Below are positions 50,005 through 61,900 of a stretch of 64,000 nucleotides of DNA, piece by piece. This DNA comes from Eremophila alpestris peregrina (lineage: Eukaryota > Chordata > Aves > Passeriformes > Alaudidae). Position 1 is the first letter of the stretch, and every line of letters starts with the position of its first letter. A program made the position numbers and the translations under genes. The stretch spans positions 12,857,641 to 12,921,640 of the forward strand of contig WMCF01000012.1 in the NCBI GenBank assembly GCA_009792885.1. The letters run 5' to 3'. Under the pieces are notes generated by a model, which was not told the DNA's origin, ran no database searches, and worked only from the letters and a program-made list of their open reading frames with translations.

Positions 50005-50910
50005 AGACCTTTCAACCTGAAAAATATCTTTATTCATGATCTGGCTAAGAGGATTGAGTCTACCATTAGAAAATTTGTAGACAACACCAAACAGGGGAGA
50101 AAGTGTCAATCTGCTGGGGGGTAGGAGGTCTCTGCAGAGGGAAAGGATGGATAGATGGCTTGAATCCAGCAATGTGAGGTTTAAAAAGGCCTAGTGCCAG
50201 GTCCTGCACTTTGGCCACAACAACCCCATGCAGTGTTACTGGCTGGGGGCAAAGTGGCCAGGCAGAAAGGGACCTGGGGATACTGACTGACAATGGCTGA
50301 ACATGAGCCAGCTGTGCCCAGGTGGCCAAGAAGACCAATGGCATCCTGGCCTGCACCAGAAATAGTGTGGCCAGCAGGGCCAGGACAGGGATTATCCCCC
50401 TGTACTTGGCATGAGTTTGGTCACACCTTGAGTGTCCACTGCTGGACCCCCGAGTTGAGGATGGATGTTGGAATGTGTAAAGAGAAGAGCAACAATGGTG
50501 GAGAAGGGTCTGGAGCACAAGTCCTGTGAGGAGCAGCTGAGGGAGATGGGGGTGTTTAGTCTGGTGAAGAGGAGACTGAGGGGTGACCTTATCACTCTCT
50601 ACAGATGCCTGAAAGGAGGGTGCAGCCAGGTGGGGGACAGTCTCTTCTCACAGGCAACCAGCAATAGGACAAGAGAACACAGGGTTAAGTTGCACCAGGT
50701 GAGGTTTAGGTTGGAGATTGGGAATAAATTCTTCTCCAGAATGACTGGGCATTGGAATGAGCTGCTGAGGAGGGTGGTGGAATCACCATCCCTGGAGGTA
50801 TTAAAGACTGAATATGTCACTCATTGCCATGACATAGTGGTATCTGGTCATAGGTTGGATTTCATTATCTCACAGGTCTTTTCAGTTGGTTGATTCTGTG
50901 ATTCTGTAAC
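50005..50910 (+). mobile_element. CR1 LINE 3' part with residual ORF2 end
   Basis: About 900 bases of CR1 in sense orientation. It begins in the reverse-transcriptase region ('atctttattcatgatctgg', then 'aaatttgtagacaacacc', the position of the FADDT catalytic motif, here decoded as Phe-Val-Asp-Asn-Thr) and runs through 'gtcctgcactttggccacaac' and 'aacatgagccagctgtgcccagg' to a terminal GATTCTGTGATTCTGTAAC. The last part keeps a frame from 50465 to 50893 (142 codons) that resembles the CR1 ORF2 C-terminus: LEHKSCEEQLREMGVFSL, then KRRLRGDLITLYRCLKGGC, then VVESPSLEVLKT. Upstream frames are broken and the catalytic Asp-Asp is changed, so it is inactive. Confidence 0.94.
50465..50893 (+). pseudogene. 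CR1 ORF2 C-terminal remnant
   Basis: A 142-codon open frame inside the CR1 element, matching the conserved tail that follows the reverse-transcriptase domain. It lacks the endonuclease and catalytic regions, and its ATG is internal to the ancestral protein. The minus strand across the same interval also has a 150-codon frame, which is a shadow. Survival of the frame probably reflects the insertion's age, not function. Confidence 0.8.
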
Positions 50911-51253
50911 AGGAGGAAAAAAACCCCAAACTTGCAGGCCTGCACTAGAGTCAGAGGTTTTAAGAGGGACCTGTGATGGTGCATCCATCTAACCCCTCTC
51001 CTCCTCTGGCAGTTCTACAATCTCCTCAGGAATTCTTGTTAGGCCACACTTGGTTAATGTCTCCTGGGAAGTCAAGCTTCCCTTGAGCTTATTGGAAACA
51101 CTGTCCATATCCAGGGACAAATAACAACAGGAAGGCACCTGAGAATTCTAGTCTGGCAAGTGGAAGACTATAAACTATTATTAAATATAGACAAGAAAAC
51201 TTGTGAAATTTCTCTTATGGAGTATTCTTGATCTAGATTGGCAGATCATTCTG
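50911..51253. other. Intervening sequence between CR1 and LTR fragment
   Basis: About 340 bases with no recognised repeat or gene. It could be internal or flanking material of the next LTR fragment, but nothing in it identifies it. Confidence 0.4.
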
Positions 51254-51445
51254 TATACTGGCTTCAGCTGGCATATCAGTCAAATTTTGTTTTTCTTAGT
51301 AACTGGTGAAGTGTTGTTTTTTGGATTTAGCATGAGATTAATATTGATAACACACTGATGTTTAAGTCTTTGCAAAGCAGCTCTTAATCTACACCAGGGA
51401 CTTTTTGGCTTTGTTTACTCTGCCAGAGAGCAGGTGTATGAGGCA
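51254..51445 (+). mobile_element. ERVL-type LTR, 5' fragment
   Basis: It opens TATACTGGCTTCAGCTGG (TGTCCTGGTTTCAGCTGG in better copies), then 'agtaactggtgaagtgttg', 'ttttggatttagcatgagattaatattgataacacactgatgttt', 'cagggactttttggct' and 'tactctgccagagagcaggtg'. Similarity stops near 51445. Only the U3 start is preserved, and no target duplication was found. Confidence 0.85.
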
Positions 51446-54400
51446 AGCAGTCTTTGCAAAAACAGAGCCTGGTGCTCCATCTTCAAATCCAAAAGCATCA
51501 AATCCAGGGAAAAGTGATAGAGTTATGGTAAATTTATCAAGAACTGCAATTGTGTCTCTCACTTTAACTAAATCTCTTGGCCCCCTTCCTTGGGAAGGTA
51601 CGGATACCAGTGTAAAGCACAGATTTAGTGCATGGTGGATTTATCCTGGATCATGAAAGGGGTAAGCCCAAGGCCTCTGCCTGATAATTTTTTAAATAAT
51701 AATTAACAACATATTAGAAATAAAGGTTCTGTACTTAGAGAGGTATGTGTGGCACTGTCATTACAATGTCTGAGAAATGGAAAAACTGAAAGTTAAAATT
51801 ATCCCCATAGCAAATGCAGAAAACACCACCTTTGGGCTCAGAAAAAGGGAAAACTTCCATTTACCAGTTCAAAATTGTTATTCTGCAGTAAGAATGTAAT
51901 AAATTTATTTTATGACTAAGGCTTCTTATGATGACTGTCTCCACACAATAAAATATCAAAATTTCAGCATCAGTGAACTTCTTAGAACATCATTCTCTAA
52001 ATATGAAATTTAAACAATATATCTTCATGTTTGACTCTATAAGGAGAACTCATAACTTGTATTCATCAAACAATACCATTGTACCACCATAATTCATTCT
52101 CTTAGCTATATTTCCAAGCAAAATAAACAAAAAAATACATATAAATAAATAACATTTGTCAGAGTGTCACTTCCAATAAAAAGGAAATCAGCTCTTACAG
52201 ACTCCAGGTAGTAAAGCACAGAACCTTGCCACTCTCTCACTCTTCTAATCATCACAATGTGGGGGTTTTTTTATGTCTAATTTAAATCTTCTTAGATTTA
52301 GCCATAGGTTTGTTCTTCTTTCTTTCTGAGTGATAACAAAAGAGTTGCTACTTTGCCTTTTTTTTTACAATATAAATGATTTTAAAAGATCCTGTTACCT
52401 ATCAAAGGAAAGAAAAAAGTGGAGAAAAATACAACCTCCCATTCAGCTTGATGCCATACAATCCCAACATTTTGTGAGAATTCAGTTAATAATAAATTAA
52501 CTGTGATAATCTGTATGATCTGGGCAATGTTTGAAAGAATTTTGAACCTACCTTTCATCAAGATCACTTTTTTATGCATATCAAACCTATGCCTTGACAG
52601 ATATACTTCCCCACACTTTTTCCTCCCCAGTCACCAGCAGGATGCTTCTTATCTTTTTCTTTGTTTTCCTGTTAGACAGTAGGAGTGTTGAATATTTTGG
52701 AAGAAAAACAAGAGAAGGAAATAAGAGTGGGTTTGATTTTATGCCAACTAAAACTGAAAGCAGATTATCCTGTCCTATCAGTCTGATGTCTGTGTTATGG
52801 TATTCCATCATGACACCACACCAGGAGACTTTATGGGTGTCTGCTGAGGGGAAGAGTGTTGAAAGAAGGGAGAATAAACCAGATCTGCTTTCCCTCTCTG
52901 ACTGTTCCTAGAAGCTAAAACTGGGTGGCACTGGAACATCACCATCTTGCCTAACAGCATGAGTAACTTATCTGTGGTTCCCACTCTTTTCTCTAAAAAT
53001 TAATTAATTTATTGTTATAGTGTTTAAGATTAATACCTATGAAAACTGGGATTTAAAAAATTCTGGGTTTTTAGACAAAAAAATTTTTGCTGATCTGCAA
53101 CTGTTCTGCAGGCTGTCATAGGTATGTTCTCTTTGCTACATAAAAGCATGATATGGCTATGGAGTTGCTTCATTGGTACAAAAAGAATATAGTGCAGAAT
53201 GAAAGGTAATTCTATCTTCCTCACATGAATCCCACCAGTAACTCCAGCTCATAATTACATAAAGTGATGTCACAATTCAGAAAAAAACTTGCTTTCAGAG
53301 GTAAGGGGTAGTTGCTGCTGCTTCTCTTCAAGAAGTCTTTATTTCCTACACTTTTCTCAGTCTGCAAATACCTTTTGTTGGCCCCATCCTACAGTTTTGC
53401 CAAAATAACCTATGCAGACAGATCCAAAGCCAAGCAGATCTTTACTGGTCAGTTACCACTTTCCAAAGATAAAACACAAAATATGTTTCATTTCTGACTT
53501 TTTTTTCTGTTCAGCAGTGAAGCCTACAAGCCTGCTTTTTACAAATATTGTTAATAGAACACTGAAATGCAAACTTGTAGGTTCCTTGAGTACAAATTAG
53601 AATATATACATTTTCAATGAAAAAACATTTCTGATAGGATTCTATTGATAAGGCTTTTTTGAAAAACATTTGTATTATTAGTGAGCTTCCAAGTTAGAGT
53701 GTTTCTCCTAATACTGAGTGATCTGGCTCATGATCCATTTGTCTTCTGATTTGAGTTTGCTGGTGGTTGTGTCAGAGACTTGCTGCAGAGATGTTTTACA
53801 TTCTAGACTCAGGAACACTCCTACATCAAGTTCTCTGTGCTCTAGGAAATATTAGAGAATCTGGAATTTAGGTTTCTCCTTCCACCTTTACCAGTGGTCT
53901 GATGGGTTAACTCTAATTAGTTTGCCTAGCAAAGTCTGTTTCTCTTCAGTCTGAGGCTGATGATACTTTGTAAAAATACTGTGAAAACTACTGATAAAAA
54001 ATAATTACAAAAAGCAGTATGTGCTTTTCTTAGGGTAGAAGTTATTTTCAATAATATGACCTTATATTTGCTGCTTAGAAGTATCTTATTTTTACCAATT
54101 CCCCTTTTCCTGAATCTTTTTTTCTCCTGTTGCTAGAGATAGCATCTTTATACTTTTGGTGCTGTATGCAAGTATCAGATATTACTACTTTTAGTCAACT
54201 TGACCTATTCTTTATATGAAACTTTCTTTTCACATGGAAAAGAAAAATCAGTGATTTAGTTTTTTGGGTTTTTTTTTTTTTAATTGAGTGGATTATTTCA
54301 TTGACTGACATAAGACTTGAAAGTAACTTTGTTAAACTGAAACATTTTTCCCTTTTTTCTTTTCAGTTGATCTGTCTAATTATGTGTAAAACTTAAGTGG

Positions 54401-55796
54401 ACATTAAGGTTGGCAACAACATTTAAGACTGGAATCTGTCCATACAGAAATCAGGAGATTTCTGATGATTCTATTGGCAGAGTGACATTTTGTCTAAAAA
54501 TCTTGGGTATTCAGATTCCACAGACATAAAATTTCCTTCTGATTTGTGGGTGTTACTTTTTCCATATTTGTATCTGCTGCATCCTACCTTCTCTACTCTT
54601 CACTGGTCTGAGGAGGGAAGCATGGAAAAGAAAAAACTCATTGTTTTCTAATTTCTGTAAGGCTTTTCTGCGATGAAAAGGACCAATATTCAGGTATGGT
54701 TACTGAACAGTCTTGTCTGTATTTTGAGATTAGGATGGATCCTTGGGGGACTCACAAATACAGGCTCACACTGGCAAGAGAAAATCAATGTTTCTGCACT
54801 CACCAAAGTCCCTAAATTACTTCAAATGACCAAGTAGAGTGCACAGTATTATCATGAACATGTATTTTGTTTAAATAGGAAACGTATCTGTTCTGTCCAC
54901 CACTGTAGCACACTAAATTAGAAAGATGACATACAAACATAATCCTATGCCCAGTGTTGTCACACAATTGGGATCAGTTCTGTTTTCTTCCAGAGATACT
55001 AGACATTAATGAAGATTTCCATGAAGGTATAATTTCCTTGAAAAGAATGTCACAGTGTTACTTGCTTCTCAAAAACTAGGATAAAAGTTGGTAAATTATT
55101 ATCAACTTAGCAGAATTCTTTCACCTCAAAAGTGAATTCTTTCTGGACATCCTTAGTGCAATGACATTAATCAGTGCTCGCTAGTGATAAATTTGTTTCA
55201 TTCATGTTAACAGCTCCAAGTACTCCACTCTCCTGGTGACGTTCAGGAAGCTGTTCCTCTGGATATCTGGCTTTAATCTGTGGCCTGTAGTTCCATTTAC
55301 CACCTCATCACTTTTGAATGTTATCTGTTTGAATATTTTTATGTGTATATGTAAACATCACTTGTTAATAAATTACTACAACAAACATGTACAGGACATA
55401 TGAAAAAACCAACTAAGAAATGGTCGGCACTTCCTTAAAATTCAAAACCAGCACCAATTTATTAAAAACAACTCCACCAGAATGTGGCCATAAGGAAAGA
55501 GTTTACACAATCTGTTCATCTGCATAATTAGTATTTGAGGACCTGAGAACAGTTGGAACATTGCTGTGGGCAAGCCAGGTCAGATCACTGATAACGTAAA
55601 TAACAAAGATTCAGATTTCCAAAAACTACAAACATCAGAGTGGAGCTAACAACAACTCTAATAAGAAGACAGAAAACAAACAGAAAGACAGATAATTCAG
55701 GAGTCCATGAAGGGCCATAACATTGCTGGGGGGAAAAAAATGACCAGTGTAATATAAGTTTTATCTGAGGCTTAAAAGAAACATGAAAAGAGCATG

Positions 55797-55853
55797 GGAG
55801 AGAGGTGGGGGGAAGAGGGGAGGGGAAAAGGAAGAAAAAAAAAAAAAAGGAAG
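55797..55853. repeat. Purine-rich tract ending in poly-A
   Basis: GGGAGAGAGGTGGGGGGAAG, then further G runs, then GGAAG and 14 A residues. Three long G runs are close together. The minus strand reads as CT-rich and ends in a T run. Confidence 0.8.
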
Positions 55854-56527
55854 ATATATGAGAAAACACAACATCTTATTTTACTTATTATTTGTATAAT
55901 GGTACAAACGTGAATATTTCTGCGAGACACACATAAACAAGTATTCCACTCAGTATTAAAAAAAATGGTTATTACTATTTATAATAATAGTATAACTAAT
56001 AACTTCAGGAGCAAAAATTTTTGTAGCAAGAATGGAATCCTTTGCTTTGACCATACAATAGTGAAAAAGCATGGAGCACACACAAAGCACTGCAAGGCCA
56101 CATGTTCTGCTTTGGGAGATGAAGAGTAATACAGGTAAGGTAGTGATGCATTAATCAATTGCAGATCCATTTTTTCCAGTGATTTAATTTGATGCATCGT
56201 CATTGGATACATGCATCAGGAGACCCAAAGCAGGTAAATTCTCTTTGCTATCTCTAAACCTCTCATACAACGGCTTCAGTTTTTCAGCCTTGTTTCTTAT
56301 GCACAGCACAAAAACATTATCCAAATTAACTGACTATCAACATGCAATTTATGGGTATTTAATTCATTTCATCCTCCTGGAAATCAGCAGTCATAATGGC
56401 ACAAAATTTTGTTTAATTGTATTGGCAGAAGGACAGTTCTGCATAGGATCACAAGATTACTTCTTTGTTAAATAATATCTGCTGACTATTCACCAATGTT
56501 TGATCAATATAAATCCTTGAGGATACC

Positions 56528-56549
56528 AAAAAAAAAAAAAAAAAAAAAA
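56528..56549. repeat. Poly-A homopolymer, 22 bases
   Basis: The longest uninterrupted A run in the window. No LINE or processed gene copy was recognised upstream, so it is not clearly a retroposon tail. Confidence 0.92.
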
Positions 56550-57391
56550 GTAAATGGGGATTCTATGTTCTATCCATGTACAAAGATCAAGCTTATTCAT
56601 GTTACATTACACACAGGTGACATAAAAAGTAATATCTGAAGGCAGCACTGTGTTTGAAATTCTGCCCCTTTCAGGAATGTCATGTTATTTGTAATTGAAT
56701 TAAAATGGTGTTGGGGACTCTAATGTCTTTGTCTCTTGGGTGGTTAAGGCAAAATATTACAGCAAATGATGAACTGGTCAACAAAATATGCCAGAAAGAG
56801 GAATATAAAAATTCAGTGGTATATATTTCATTGCTGTGAAAATCTGTTGCAGCAAATATAAATACCATTGATTAAATAGTAACTACAAAGGCCACTGTTC
56901 TTATTTTAATTACATTTAATAACTCTAAAGATATATACCTACTAAGATGAAAATACAATCTGGTAGGTTCTGCAAACACCTCTTTATCTCCATTCTCCCA
57001 AATCCAAATTCAACAGGATGTTATCCCAGTCTTTTGGTCTGAGTCTAGAAATAAGCATATAAAAACTGTGGAAATTGCTGAATGTGGAGAACCATCCAGC
57101 ACAGAAATGAAGTTCCTATAGGATGAAGTCTAGAAATTCCTTTTAATGGAGGAAAAATACATTACTAGTAATACTGAGGGAAAAAAAACATACTATGTCC
57201 TGCAAAATTGGATTCCCCATTTTGAGTTAAGGAACAGTTATAGACTCTAGTTTGAAACAGATTAAATGTGCCATCTAGATACACATTACTTTTGATACAG
57301 GAAAATTTGATATGTGTGATATCATTTTTTGCTATTAAGTGGAAATAACAAAGCATCAGACATCCCTCTCATCTTGTATCAAATTAAGCCA

Positions 57392-57414
57392 TTAAAGGGT
57401 TATTAACCCTTTAA
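57392..57414. repeat. Perfect 11-bp palindrome
   Basis: TTAAAGGGTTA (57392-57402) and TAACCCTTTAA (57404-57414) are exact reverse complements separated by one T. Part of this sequence recurs imperfectly at about 57537-57568. Confidence 0.88.
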
Positions 57415-57479
57415 AAGGATGTTATTGTTATTATAGTTACTGTTTTTATTGAAAAGGTTAATTATTCAACAAGTATTGT

Positions 57480-57545
57480 TAGAAGGTTGTTATTAGTATT
57501 ATTACTGGTGGTAGTAGTAGTAGTAATAGTAGTACTATTAATAAC
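57480..57545. repeat. Triplet-rich repeat (ATT and GTA)
   Basis: A TTATTAGTATTATTACT segment is followed by repeated GTA units at about 57508-57540, then TATTAATAA. Confidence 0.85.
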
Positions 57546-58170
57546 CATTTAAAAGGATATTAACCCTGTAATTGATTAACTCAGTGAGGGTCTTCTGATC
57601 CCTCAAGATCCTCAGCTTATTCTGTTGAAGGAAGAATATTGAAATTATTGAATGGGTCAGTAGTTCAAACCCTGACTACAAATTAATATATTTAAGCAGG
57701 TCTCATATGACTTTTGAACTGTAAGTCCTTTCAAAGCAGTTTACCATTTAAATATAATTTATTTCACTCTCATTAGATTTGTTTAGGATTATTTCATACC
57801 AGTACAGTTTTACATACACCAACCAAGTCCATATGCTTTTTTTCACCTCTCCATCACACCAGTGTGAAATATCTCTGATGATGCTTGACGTCATGGTTTA
57901 AGCTCAGCTGGCAGCTACTCACTGCAAAGCTGCTCACTCAAAACTTCTCTGGAAAAGGGAGGAAAATCAAAAGTAATCTCAACCTGTGGGTTGAGATTGA
58001 CAGCTTAATAATTAAAACAAAATAAAATATAATAACAATAGTTCATAATAATAAAAAGTAGGAGGAAGAGGTGAAGGAGGAGAAAGGAAAAAACAAATTG
58101 TATGCAGAACAACTGTTCTCAATCCATTGGCCAATACCAGGCCCCATCCCAAATCCCTCTCCTTAAAGGA

Positions 58171-58196
58171 GAGTTACCCTCTCCTCTGGGTAACTC
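58171..58196. repeat. Inverted repeat near the LTR TATA box
   Basis: GAGTTACCC (58171-58179) and GGGTAACTC (58188-58196) form a perfect 9-bp stem with an 8-nt loop, a few bases from the TATA element at 58201-58210. Confidence 0.85.
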
Positions 58197-58200
58197 ACAG

Positions 58201-58210
58201 AATTTATAGA
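58201..58210 (-). promoter_or_regulatory. LTR TATA box
   Basis: Reads TCTATAAATT on the minus strand, at the family's usual TATA position (TATATAAACTG in better copies). Confidence 0.55.
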
Positions 58211-58465
58211 CTGGACATGATGTTCCAGAGTGTAGAATATTGCTATTATCTGTTCAAATCGCCTGTCCTGTCTATGCTTCCACACAGCTTACTTTTTTCT
58301 ACCGCCTCAGTGGTAGAGCATAAGACACAAAATAGGCCTTGACTTAGGATAAATGCAACCAAAACATCAGAGTGTTGTCAAGATTATTTTTACATTGAAT
58401 CCGAAACACAGGACTGCTCCAGCTACTGTGAAGGAATTAACACTATCCCAGATGAAACCAGGACA

Positions 58466-58970
58466 CCTGGCCAGCTTGTTTCTACGATGAAACAACCACT
58501 TGATAGATGAGAACAGTGGATATTATCTACATGGATTTCAGTCATGTTTTTGACACTGTTTCTCATGAGATCCTTGTAGATAAACTCTGGATGTATAGGC
58601 TGGATGAGTGGGCAGTGATGTGGCTTGAAAACTCCCTGAATGTGTGGGCTCTGAGTGATGGCAACAAAGCTGGCAGTCAATAATTAGAAGTGAACCCCAA
58701 GAGTCGGTGCTGAGTCTGATCCTGTTTAACATCTTCATTAATGTTTTAGGAGATGGGACAAAGCGTACCCTCAGCAAGTTTGTTGGTTATACCAACCCAG
58801 AAATACACCCAGTTGATACACCAGCAGCTCACACTACATTCATCACCAGAGGGACCATAACAGGGTGGAGAAATGAACCAACAGATATTTCATGAAGTTC
58901 AAGAAGGAGAAGACCAAAGTATTACACTGGGGAAAGAACAATCAAATGCCCCCATATATCCTAAGGGTCA
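58466..58970 (+). mobile_element. CR1 LINE reverse-transcriptase fragment
   Basis: Sense-strand CR1 ORF2. The segment 'ttatctacatggatttcagtcatgtttttgacactgtttctcatgagatcctt' corresponds to the (V/I)IYLDFxKAFDTVPHxIL motif. Further on, a short frame reads ILFNIFINVLGDGTKRTLSKF, the palm region. The catalytic FADD that should follow is replaced by Phe-Val-Gly-Tyr, and several stops and indels occur upstream, so this is a dead fragment. It begins directly at the end of the neighbouring LTR, suggesting the LTR landed in or beside an existing CR1. Confidence 0.88.
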
Positions 58971-61900
58971 TTTAGAACCCATTTCAGAACTATCATAATG
59001 GCAGAATTTTCTCTCAAGTCACTTTTCTTCAACAAGTGGAAAAATGGCCACCTGTGACTTCTCTGAAACTCCCTTCATTTTCTAGGACTATAACACACAG
59101 CCAGAAAAGGCATCACTAATCAAGAAGGATTTACAACAAGGATTATATAAGTTTTTCAAAGCACTCACTTTACAAGAAAGATAGTTCCTAAAATACCCAA
59201 GGTATGTCCTGTCCCACCTAGTCTTCAGAAGGCAAAACCATCCATATCCGTGGATGCTTTTTTTCTCATTGTGCAACAGATTCTAGTTTTCTGTTTCTGT
59301 ACTAAATTGTCTAATTTTATAATAAATTTATACTAATGAAAATTAATGTGCACTTAAAATTTTTACACATACTGGTTTTTTAAATCTTTTCTTAAATATT
59401 TTATGAATATCAAATCTATTCCTGGGCACCCAAGTCTATACTTCCTTGAATATTGTGTGTTAGTTAAACTAGATTTACACTGAACTCAGCACTTATTCAT
59501 GGACACAGTCTTTGGTCTGGTTTTGGTTTTGGAGATCATTTGTTTATTACAAGTCTGCCTGATCCATTCATGTGTGATCAAGGCAAGCCACATCTGGATG
59601 GAAGAAGATGATGGTATACATGAAGACCCATATGCATGAAGTATACACAGAGGAGGTTGTGGACTGCTTTACCCTTAATTCACAACACAAAACTACTGAA
59701 TTCAAGCCCAGCCAGGTCAGAAACCAGACAAGAATGTGGGACTCCTATACCTCAAGTAACTCTTGTTTTCAGTCCTCACCTTCAATTTTCCCGATTAAAT
59801 GGGAATAACCACTCCAAAATAACTGAAAGGGATTTCCTTAGAAGAGACAGTGGAAAAATACATTGACAAGCTTGCACTGATTTGGATCTACCATCAGAAT
59901 CCTGTTTTAAAAGGAAGCCAAATTTATATTAAGGATGAAATGGTTTAGAGTAGACTAGGTGGACTAAGTCAGCTGGCCTTGTTCTATATGTAATACAGAC
60001 ATTGCAAAGAGAGAAAATGGTAGGGTTGGTATAGAGATACCTCACATTCTGCTTAATGGAGAGGAAATGTTTTGTCATGTATGTCAGCCAATACCTTCTG
60101 AACACAAAGCAAACTTGAGGCCTTGAGTACCTGTTATTGCTGAAGATCCACTGGCACCTTTTCCAGTAGTGGAGAATATTACCTCCAGTGTCTTGGGCAA
60201 TTTTCAACAACAGTAATTATACTCTGCCAGCACAATTTCCCTTGGAACTGCAGTTGAAGCAGATATTTTTACTTCCTCCTCCTAAAAAGAGTATTCTACC
60301 CAAAGATGGTAGAACATGTTTCACTGGTGGCTGAATTGATCTTTAAGTGTGTACAGCTGGCAACACACTTGGAGTCCTGTCTGGAATAGAAGATATTTTG
60401 TTAAGTATAAAGTAGTATTTAGAAAGTAACACATGATGAGATGTTATATACCAAACCACTGACTCATTTCTCACTCCCTCAGTTTAGGTAGATCAGCCCT
60501 CAAATCAGATTGGTATGAAAACATATTTTGGCCTTGAAGAATTAGCACAATGTCTACAAAAAATTACAGGTTTACCTTTTTCTTCTGTGACATAGGATGC
60601 TATGTATTACTTGGTAAAAATATATTAATTCAATTAAGTATCTATCTGCCTTCCTTCTGCTTCTCACAAATACACATGCTACATATTTAATCCAACTGAC
60701 CCTCTCCATTTAAGAAACAGCCTTGGTGGGTGACAGTTTTTGGAGTGGCTTGACACAAAACACACAACAGAACAGAAAAATACTCTGGTTGCACGGTTTG
60801 GCACTTAATGTTTTGGATCAGTGCCAAAGCCAAGCCACTGAAAAAATCCTTCAAGTCCAAGGCATGTGCAAAGTGACAATGTCTCCTTTAATAATCATAA
60901 ACTTTACTCACATGATTTAGCTTGCCAATTGTTCTAATCTGGTAAATTACATATTCTTCAAATGTGTTTTGGGATTATCAGAGAGAGGAGGTGTGAGAAG
61001 TTTAACTGTGCAGCTGATGAGGGAAGATCTGGCCCTTTGGACCAAGAGGCTGAGCCCACAGTTGAGTAAATATCCTTTTAATATTTTGCTCATTTCAACA
61101 AGCAGCAACAGGAAAAATAATTCTCCAATCTGTCAGCACATTTCAGCATCATTAGTTTCTATATCAGATTTGCTACCATTCAAAAACGCATCAGGAGACA
61201 AAGCAGGAACAGTTAAATATCTTTACTGGAATCTGAGGTCTGTAAGGAGGTGAAATTAGATTAGATCTGTGGAAATGGGGACAGTTTACATTACCAGAGG
61301 GGCCCTACCTGTCTCTTGGCTTGACAATGAACAATGCTTTCAGCATATGGCATTACAATGGATTAGTGATCAAATGCAATTAATCCTAATATAGCCTCCC
61401 TTGAACCTCAGTGGCTTGTTAGTTGGAGAAAAAAAAAATCTGTTGTCCCCAAAGTGTCAGGTGAAACTCTCATTTGAGGTAAGGCTACCATGTGGAGCTG
61501 TGCCTCCATCTGGCGACTCCCTTTTGTGATATTCAAACAGAAGGTGTTTTAATGAGGCTTTTATAGCAGGCACCACCTGCCACTGATCTTCCCCTCGAAA
61601 AAGTTGCAATTGAGGGTTGGTTTTACAGTGTGGCTTGAATCTTAACCCTGGGAATTCTTCATGAAATGCAAATCTGGGTGTGATGTTGTAATTCTAAAAT
61701 ACTATTTTGGCTTTTGGTTTAGACTGAATTAGTTGGAGAAAACTGTGGTTTGGTTAATTGCAACCAGTTATATGGTGGCTTCTCCCTTTTCAGATGGATT
61801 AATAGAATGTCATCTCAAAATTAAATATCTAAGCTGATGGTGACCATATGTCTGCACTCAAATCCTTGTGTGTTGGTGATACAGCTAGACTACAATTTCT

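Larger units (their letters stand above)
51446..57885. other. Unique AT-rich DNA, no gene seen
   Basis: No supported gene; frames are at most about 105 codons. Landmarks are a T/purine-rich region near 54260-54280, a purine-rich tract at 55797-55853, a 22-base A run at 56528-56549, and a palindrome plus triplet repeat at 57392-57575. Confidence 0.55.
57886..58465 (-). mobile_element. ERVL-type LTR, nearly complete
   Basis: On the plus strand its left end is GTCATGGTTTAAGCTCAGC and its right end 'actatcccagatgaaaccaggaca'. Between them lie 'gggttgagattgacagcttaataattaaaac', an AATAAT-rich stretch, 'cattggccaatacc', a TATA element (minus strand TCTATAAATT, 58201-58210), 'ccttgacttaggataaatgcaacc' and 'aaaacatcagagtgttgtcaag'. 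The first base pair of the left end is probably mutated. Candidate flanks CTTGA and CCTGG agree at only three of five positions, so the duplication is uncertain. A 9-bp inverted repeat lies at 58171-58196, close to the TATA. Confidence 0.88.

Noticed and set aside
50066..50518. 150-codon minus-strand frame.
   Set aside because: It lies antisense to a recognised CR1 element and has no features of its own.
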